Part shown: piece by piece, positions 13,638 to 17,602 of the stretch | Layout of the letters: each line of letters begins with the position of its first letter | How positions within the stretch are numbered: the stretch's first letter is position 1 | Assembly: GCA_017437925.1 (NCBI GenBank) | Contig: JAFRWQ010000137.1 | Location: forward strand, 1 to 17,602 | DNA length: 17,602 nucleotides | Source: Bacillota bacterium | GTDB taxonomy: Bacteria; Bacillota_A; Clostridia; Peptostreptococcales; Anaerovoracaceae | Direction: 5' to 3' | Notes under the pieces: generated by a model | The model's input: the letters and a program-made list of their open reading frames with translations, nothing else | The model's database searches: none | What the model was told of the DNA's origin: nothing | Translations under genes and position numbers: made by a program

Positions 13638-15497
13638 ATGAAGACCGAGAATTACACCATAAACTTCGAATTCATAAAGGACATAAACGATCCCGGGTAC
13701 GAAAAGACTCTGGCGGAGCTCCACCAGATGTGCTTTTACGTGGAGATGGACAAGCTCAGCTCCCCCCAGAGCTGCCTGACCAAAGCCGGGTCCGCCTGCG
13801 AAGCCGCGGTCATCTATTACCTGATGAAGACCCGCGGCCGGGCCGACAACGACTTCTACAGGAACTGCATCGAGATCGAAAAGGACCTGGGCAGCGTCAG
13901 GCTGGCCGGAGCGCCTCCCAGGGAGGATACCTTCAAAGAGATACTCTACATCCGCAGGAAAAAGCGCAATTTCGAGCACCCCGACGGCGCCCTCTACGAG
14001 AATTACGAGGACAGCATCAAGGGGGACGCCAGGCTCAGGGTGGATCTTGCCGTGGACGGCAGGCCCTCGTCCGAGGAGACCGAAAGGGCCCTTTCCGACA
14101 CCTTCTTCATCGTGAGCACCATAGTCCGCCGCCTCTGGCCCGAGGTCCTCATACCCCCCTACGGCAAGCTGCCATCCTCAAGGGCCGACTACGACCAGGT
14201 GGTGCAGATGAGGGAGATCCACCGGCTGGAAGAGCGGAATTCCAAGGCTTTCAGGGATTACGAGAAGGAGAACCCCTACTCCCCGGCCGGGCAGGACGGC
14301 GGGAAAAGCCCGGATACTTCCGAAAACGGCAGGGCCGCGGTGACACAGGTTCCCGACGTTAAGCTTGAGATCACCAAAGAGCCCGTCTACAACAAGGCGG
14401 CGGGGCGCTACGAGCTCGGCCTCATGGCGAAGCTCTCCGGGGCGGACAAGTCCCGTTTTCAGGCCGGCTTCAGCTTCGGCGGCGCCCCCATCATCAGGAA
14501 CCGCTTTCAGATCGGGGACAGCGCAAAAGGCAAGACCATCACCGCCGTCCTTTTGGAGCGCGGGACCGGCAGGGAACTGGCAAGGCTCGACTGCGGGGCT
14601 TACGGCGACGAGGACATACTGATCTGCGATCAGAGCATGCACGAGGACCCCTCGCTCAGGACTCCGGTCGCGTCGTTTGAGAGCAGGCCGGAGGATGAGA
14701 CGGAGGCGTCCGGACTGCAGGAGGCGGAAAGCGCGCAGGCTTTCGGACAGCAGGCAGAAAGCGCAGCAGATGAAAGACCGACTCCCAATACCGCTGCCGG
14801 CAAGACAGCCGAAGAGCCCGAAAACCCTGAGATCTCAACTCCCCGCGGCCTCGGAGAGACCGACGGAAACGACTATTCCGAGGGACTGCTCTCCTCAGTC
14901 TTTTACAAATATGAGAACGAAGACTCTGAAGACGGCCGTGACAGCCGCCTCGGTCCCGGCCTTAAGAGCCTTTTAAAGACCTGGCTAAAAGTCTTCGCCG
15001 CCGTCCTCGTTATCTTCGCCCTGATCGCCGGCTCCTGGTGGACCGGCATAGGCTGGACCTACGTGTACCACGTCCACCCCGGCAGGCTGTACATCTCAAG
15101 GTCCGCGGCCTTCGTCGACTACGACCGCTATCCCCACGCCGAGGACGACGTGCCCAAGTGGACCGAAAAGGGCATCACGCAGCAGCTGAAAAGCGCGGTG
15201 ATCGTGGGCAGATCGAAGAAGCTGGGGAGCAGACTCCTGGACGGAGCCGTAAACCTGAAGGAGGTCTTCATACCGGACACTGTGACCGAGATCGGAGACA
15301 GGAGCTTCAGGGACTGCGCGTCCCTCAAGGAGATCACCCTGCCCGCGGGGCTCACGTCCATAGGGGAAGACGCCTTCAAGGGCTGCGACTCTCTTGAGGT
15401 CGTGCATTTCAAGGGCCTCGAATCGGAGTTCTTCAAGATAGAGATCGGCCCCGGCAACGAAGCCCTGCTGAACGCAAGGCTGGATGCCCTGAAATGA
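13638..15497 (+). CDS. operon gene 4: DUF4145/HEPN-like, membrane-anchored LRR protein
   Basis: 619 residues; GGGGAGGG lies about 4 nt before the ATG. Residues about 20-170 resemble DUF4145/HEPN-type helical domains as found at the N-terminus of type I restriction subunits: SPQSCLTKAGSACEAAVIYY, then YIRRKKRNFEHPDG in the place of the family's IRxxGNxAxH; R107-x6-H114 fits a HEPN spacing. Residues about 240-335 look beta-rich. A long acidic Glu/Ala/Pro linker follows (about 340-440). One membrane helix spans about 452-474 (VFAAVLVIFALIAGSWWTG), preceded by Lys residues, giving a cytoplasmic N-terminus. The last 140 residues lie outside and contain about two BspA-type LRR_5 repeats (VTEIGDRSFRDCASLKEITL, then LTSIGEDAFKGCDSLEVV). 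It could be a surface sensor coupled to a cytoplasmic effector; no activity is shown. Confidence 0.78.
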   Translation: MKTENYTINFEFIKDINDPGYEKTLAELHQMCFYVEMDKLSSPQSCLTKAGSACEAAVIYYLMKTRGRADNDFYRNCIEIEKDLGSVRLAGAPPREDTFKEILYIRRKKRNFEHPDGALYENYEDSIKGDARLRVDLAVDGRPSSEETERALSDTFFIVSTIVRRLWPEVLIPPYGKLPSSRADYDQVVQMREIHRLEERNSKAFRDYEKENPYSPAGQDGGKSPDTSENGRAAVTQVPDVKLEITKEPVYNKAAGRYELGLMAKLSGADKSRFQAGFSFGGAPIIRNRFQIGDSAKGKTITAVLLERGTGRELARLDCGAYGDEDILICDQSMHEDPSLRTPVASFESRPEDETEASGLQEAESAQAFGQQAESAADERPTPNTAAGKTAEEPENPEISTPRGLGETDGNDYSEGLLSSVFYKYENEDSEDGRDSRLGPGLKSLLKTWLKVFAAVLVIFALIAGSWWTGIGWTYVYHVHPGRLYISRSAAFVDYDRYPHAEDDVPKWTEKGITQQLKSAVIVGRSKKLGSRLLDGAVNLKEVFIPDTVTEIGDRSFRDCASLKEITLPAGLTSIGEDAFKGCDSLEVVHFKGLESEFFKIEIGPGNEALLNARLDALK

Positions 15498-15532
15498 ACG
15501 CTTATCCCCGAGACGGGCGGCAGGCTTTAAAA

Positions 15533-15548
15533 CGTTGAAATTTCAAGA
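15533..15548 (+). repeat. post-stop motif CGTTGAAATTTCAAGA, copy 2
   Basis: Contains the perfect palindrome TTGAAATTTCAA, about 35 nt past the operon's last stop codon. It matches 8157-8172 except at two positions. Confidence 0.4.
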
Positions 15549-15562
15549 CCATGCGCTTGTAT

Positions 15563-15584
15563 AACATATGTTATATAACATATG
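15563..15584. repeat. copy 3 of the GTTATATAAC repeat, extended to a 20-bp palindrome
   Basis: CATATGTTATATAACATATG (15565-15584) is a perfect 20-bp palindrome, and ATAACATATG also occurs as two direct copies (15561 and 15575). Eighteen bases match 10752-10769 exactly. It marks the junction between the operon end and the mobile-element relic. Confidence 0.75.
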
Positions 15585-15605
15585 CACCAGCCTGGCATAA
15601 TATGT

Positions 15606-15639
15606 ACCTCCATTTTTGGGCAAAACCAAGAATGGGGGT
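15606..15639 (+). other. 14-bp stem-loop before the orfA relic
   Basis: Bases 15606-15619 pair with 15626-15639 (two G-U pairs) around GCAAAA, then TTTTATC. It sits just before the orfA ATG. It may block read-through into the element, hide the G-rich ribosome site, and terminate the upstream operon, for which no other terminator is seen. Confidence 0.65.
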
Positions 15640-15645
15640 TTTATC

Positions 15646-15750
15646 ATGAAGTACAGTAATGAATTCAAACTGCAGTTTATCGAGAAGTACTATCGGGGAG
15701 AGCATCCTGAAACACCGGAAAGAGAAGGCCGCGGTATATATTGCCTTTAA
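15646..15750 (+). pseudogene. truncated IS3-family orfA
   Basis: 34 codons starting MKYSNEFKLQFIEKYYRGEH with PETPE just after, which matches the N-terminus of clostridial IS3-type OrfA proteins (MKYSxEFK, then PxTPEGL). A full OrfA is about 100 residues; here the match stops after about 25 residues and a stop follows. The frame continues past the stop to 15930 without clear OrfA sequence. It cannot encode a working protein. Confidence 0.65.
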
Positions 15751-15885
15751 ATAATCGGTTTAATTACTTTTCCTCAATTGATACAACGTAATTATGAACG
15801 ATGTTCAAATAGCGGAGCTTATTTTGGGCTTTTGAAAAGGTCAATAGACGAGCAGGTAATGCTGAAGAGACCGTTTAAACCATAT

Positions 15886-16423
15886 TTTTCAAGAAATAAT
15901 TGTGCCGAGGACAAGCATTCTTGCGTGTGAGATAATTCTAGGCCATATTTCAAGAATCTTATTCACTGAAAGCAAGCATTCTTGCGAATTAGAGGGATTA
16001 AGATCTGTTTTTCAAGAATCATTTGCACCAGGAAACGAGCTTTCTTGCGACTGCTATCTGGATACAAATGATTATCAAGAATCCCATGGACCATAAATCA
16101 ATCAATCTTGCAGATTGGACGTAATGAAATTCATTTTTCAAGAATCTTCCGAACCGGATAATAAAAATCTTGCAGATGGGATGTATCAGGTTCCTATTTT
16201 CAAGAATCTTCTTCGCCGAAAACAAGCATTCTTGCGAACGTGATGAACTGACATTTATTTTTCAAGATTCTCTTGCGCCTGGAAACATCCTTTCTTGCGG
16301 ATCAGATAGTTTAGCATTCTATTCTCAACAAAGATCGCTTCTTTCTGCCGGGATCGTTGAGTTTTTCCCCTAAAGCAGCCTTATACTCAACAATGCGAGC
16401 TGATATCGCAGAAAAACGTTGAG
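15886..16423. repeat. AT-rich array of nine imperfect hairpin units, about 62 bp each
   Basis: CAAGA(A/T) starts at 15890, 15951, 16013, 16076, 16139, 16201 and 16263 (61-63 bp steps). Each is followed 28-29 bp later by (T/A)TCTTG, starts 15918, 15979, 16042, 16105, 16167, 16229 and 16292, so each unit is an inverted repeat, usually led by TTTT. Two more units use CTCAAC/GTTGAG (16324/16356 and 16386/16418) at the same step. Loops vary but keep a CACC-x-GGAAA-like centre, and several contain a small inner stem. Units 2 and 3 resemble units 6 and 7, a 250-bp higher-order step. The array fills most of the 968-bp gap after the operon. No open frame crosses all units. The type is not one I recognise. 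Confidence 0.85.
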
Positions 16424-16465
16424 TTTCGCGCGCCGTCCGGAGTCGGAGCTCTTCCCCAAAACAGA

Positions 16466-16972
16466 TCATTCCGAGCCGGGCACGATCAGGCTCACGACCT
16501 TTTCGCACCACTGCTTCTGATCCGCGGTCCCGCACCGGATCACGTCTCCGTCAAACATCAGCCAGATATCGTCCGCAAGACCGCCGGCGCCCAGGACCTC
16601 CCCGCTGACGGTGTCGCCGTTCGGCATATGCACGTCTTCAAAGCGGAAATTCAAAGACCAGCTGACGTCTCCCTCTTCGAGGCGGCGGTATCTGGTCCCC
16701 CGTTCGAAGAGCGTCGAAAGCTTCGCCCTGAAAGGTGTGTTCCCGATCAGCAAGACGATCTCGTCGAATCCCGGCTCGCCCTTTTCGATATAATACTCGG
16801 CCGAGTCGTTTATATGATCCCAGTATGAGCACCTGATGCGGGTGCATCGGGACAGGTCCAGGACGGGCCAGCGCTCTTCGGCTGTCATGGGACGGGTATA
16901 TGCGCAGGCGAAGACGAGGGCGCAGACCAGCGCCGCCAAGAGAATGATCCGGGTTTTTGAACGTTTTTTCAT
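16466..16972 (-). CDS. small exported protein of unknown function
   Basis: 168 residues from ATG 16972, chosen for the GAAGGAGGG site about 8 nt upstream and the signal peptide that starts there: MKKRSKTR, then ILLAALVCALVFAC. The last part could be a lipobox (VFAC) with an unusual Phe, so it is either a lipoprotein anchored at C24 or a secreted protein. The mature part has WPVLDLSRCTRIRCSYWDH, a set of beta-like segments (EIVLLIGNTPFRAKL, WSLNFRFEDVHM, DIWLMFDGDVIRC) and a Cys pair that might form disulphides. It resembles small clostridial surface proteins of unknown role, but no family is named. It is transcribed alone towards the hairpin array. Confidence 0.68.
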   Translation of the reverse strand: MKKRSKTRIILLAALVCALVFACAYTRPMTAEERWPVLDLSRCTRIRCSYWDHINDSAEYYIEKGEPGFDEIVLLIGNTPFRAKLSTLFERGTRYRRLEEGDVSWSLNFRFEDVHMPNGDTVSGEVLGAGGLADDIWLMFDGDVIRCGTADQKQWCEKVVSLIVPGSE

Positions 16973-17017
16973 ATCTGTTCCCTCCTTCCTGCCGAGCGGC
17001 CGGGCTTTTACACGAAT

Positions 17018-17026
17018 ATTATACCA
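17018..17026 (-). promoter_or_regulatory. extended -10 promoter of the small exported protein gene
   Basis: Minus strand: TGGTATAAT, a perfect -10 with extended TGn. The -35 region is poor. The leader is about 40 nt. Confidence 0.6.
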
Positions 17027-17075
17027 CAGGGATCCGCCGGTCGGGGCACCGACGCATCCTATCCCGAACCGGAAG

Positions 17076-17104
17076 TTTATTCCGCGCCGCTTATCGTGTA
17101 TACT
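17076..17104 (+). promoter_or_regulatory. possible promoter of the HD-domain gene
   Basis: TTTATT (17076-17081), 17 bp, TATACT (17099-17104). It would give a leader of about 200 nt that includes the 39-bp repeats. Confidence 0.45.
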
Positions 17105-17140
17105 GTCGGTGAAGACAGAGGGCGGGATCGGCGGAGCCGA

Positions 17141-17239
17141 ATGCCCGCGATGAAGGCCTGCGGAACGAAGGCCCATGTGAACGATCTGAAGCAAAGCTGC
17201 GGACCGGAGGCCCATGCGAACGATCTGAAGCAAAGCTGA
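17141..17239 (+). other. two 39-bp repeats, possibly a 32-codon leader ORF
   Basis: Units 17159-17197 and 17198-17236 differ at three bases. They lie in one frame from ATG 17141 to TGA 17237, giving MPAMKA and then two 13-residue repeats, CG(T/P)(K/E)AH(V/A)NDLKQS. The ribosome site is weak (GGCGGAG). All three differences change the residue, so the repeat gives no support for coding. It fills the leader of the HD gene in a 339-bp gap. Confidence 0.4.
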
Positions 17240-17311
17240 AGGCCGGCCGCGGCGCAGGGACGGAGCGTTTCGCCGCATTCATTACACAGCATTGATTATC
17301 CTGCATTAAAA

Positions 17312-17602
17312 ATGGATGACATGACAGAAAGAGCAATCGAATACATAAACGCGCTTTTCGCCTCCGACTCGGGAGGCCACGACGCGGAGCACAGTCTCAG
17401 GGTGTACCGGAATACCCTTAGGATAGCGGAGAATGAACCCGGCTGCGAGCTTCGCATCGCGGCCCTGGCCGCCCTGCTCCACGACGCCGACGACCCCAAG
17501 CTCTTCGACACCGGGGGCAACGCCAACGCCAGGGCCTTTCTAGAAGCCAGCGGGGTCCCGGCTGAAGACATCGAAAGGATATGCGGAGCCATAAATTCGG
17601 TA
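17312..17602 (+). CDS. HD-domain phosphohydrolase (C-terminus outside window)
   Basis: 97 codons are seen, open to the window end. The start may be ATG 17312 or 17321; neither has a good ribosome site. HD-superfamily metal residues are visible: H23 in GGHDAEHSLRV, H27 four residues later, and HD at 57-58 in ALLHDADDPKLF. This spacing fits the small stand-alone HD hydrolases (YedJ-like), which are cytoplasmic metal-dependent phosphohydrolases with mostly unknown substrates. A fourth ligand, normally an Asp further on, lies outside the window. GC-rich codon use matches the rest of the chromosome. Confidence 0.8.
   Translation, partial: MDDMTERAIEYINALFASDSGGHDAEHSLRVYRNTLRIAENEPGCELRIAALAALLHDADDPKLFDTGGNANARAFLEASGVPAEDIERICGAINSV

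Larger units (their letters stand above)
15593..15881 (+). mobile_element. decayed IS3-family element
   Basis: The evidence is the orfA start at 15646 with its leader hairpin, plus a possible orfB scrap at about 15772-15850. Read in one frame that scrap gives CSNSGAYFGLLKRS, which recalls the C-terminal N-x-x-x-E-x-FFG-x-LK motif of IS3 OrfB. The middle of the element is gone. The left end may start at TGGCATAATATG (15593), but no matching right inverted repeat or target duplication is seen. GC content drops sharply here. Confidence 0.45.

Noticed and set aside
15902..16096. Small plus-strand ORF (and a similar one at 16170-16373) as genes
   Set aside because: They lie in the hairpin array, have no ribosome sites, one begins at TTG inside a repeat, and unit length changes break the frame.
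15890..16320. Tandem self-cleaving ribozymes (hammerhead type)
   Set aside because: No CUGANGA/GAAA core pair occurs in the units.
15890..16323. Array of intrinsic terminators
   Set aside because: T-tracts precede the hairpins on the plus strand and no T-run follows them on either strand; only unit 8 has a T-run after it.
15886..16423. CRISPR array
   Set aside because: Conserved blocks are only about 6-13 bp, are inverted in pairs, vary in sequence, and there is no constant 23-40 bp direct repeat nor any cas gene.
16385..16424. Integron attC site (ACTCAAC...GTTGAGT fits RYYYAAC/GTTRRRY)
   Set aside because: The element is about 40 bp, shorter than attC sites; no L boxes or integrase are seen, and the neighbouring units use a different stem.
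16973..17278. 102-codon N-terminal extension of the small exported protein
   Set aside because: It would bury the signal peptide, cover the promoter and translate the 39-bp repeats; a strong ribosome site marks ATG 16972.

Overview
The window looks like chromosomal DNA of a GC-rich anaerobic bacterium, most likely a gut-type member of the Clostridia or a relative. The grounds are strong AGGAGG-type ribosome binding sites, near-consensus sigma-A promoters with 17-bp spacers, an S-layer-homology (SLH) protein, a BspA-type leucine-rich repeat protein, an IS3-type relic of a kind common in Clostridia, and heavy use of AGG and ATA codons. This is inference from style; no marker gene fixes the taxon. 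No rRNA, tRNA, CRISPR array or intact transposase was seen.

Layout. 1-1386 (-) is the N-terminal part of an O-antigen ligase-like membrane protein, divergent from a PHP-domain hydrolase (1622-2671, +). Convergent to that is a GPH-type MFS symporter (2764-4143, -), preceded by an exported protein that fuses three SLH domains to a flavodoxin (4234-5376, -). From 5.5 to 10.7 kb lies a peptide and amino-acid catabolism block: an M24 (Xaa-Pro/creatinase-like) metallopeptidase (-) divergent from an M20 metallopeptidase (+), a class V aminotransferase (-), and a divergent IclR-family regulator (+). The M20 and aminotransferase genes converge on a seven-copy 31-bp tandem repeat that runs into a strong bidirectional terminator. 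The aminotransferase has a perfect TTGACA-17-TATAAT promoter with phased A-tracts upstream. The IclR gene has two TCCGCGGA-core palindromes at its start site.

From 10.8 to 15.5 kb a WYL-domain regulator (-) faces a tight four-gene operon (+): a small protein with a 14-residue repeat, a CFI-box family protein, a 109-residue unknown, and a 619-residue protein whose layout is DUF4145/HEPN-like domain, beta-rich domain, acidic linker, one membrane helix and external LRR repeats. The gene set and its dedicated divergent regulator look like an undescribed sensing, stress or defence module; no function is proven by sequence.

15.5-16.45 kb has no intact gene. It holds a 20-bp palindrome belonging to a small dispersed repeat family, a decayed IS3-type element, and an AT-rich array of nine imperfect hairpin units at a regular 61-63 bp spacing. 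Seven units have CAAGAA/TTCTTG stems; the last two keep the spacing and fold but use CTCAAC/GTTGAG. This array is the most unexplained structure in the window. It is followed by a small exported protein of unknown function (16466-16972, -) and the start of an HD-domain hydrolase (17312 to the window end, +).
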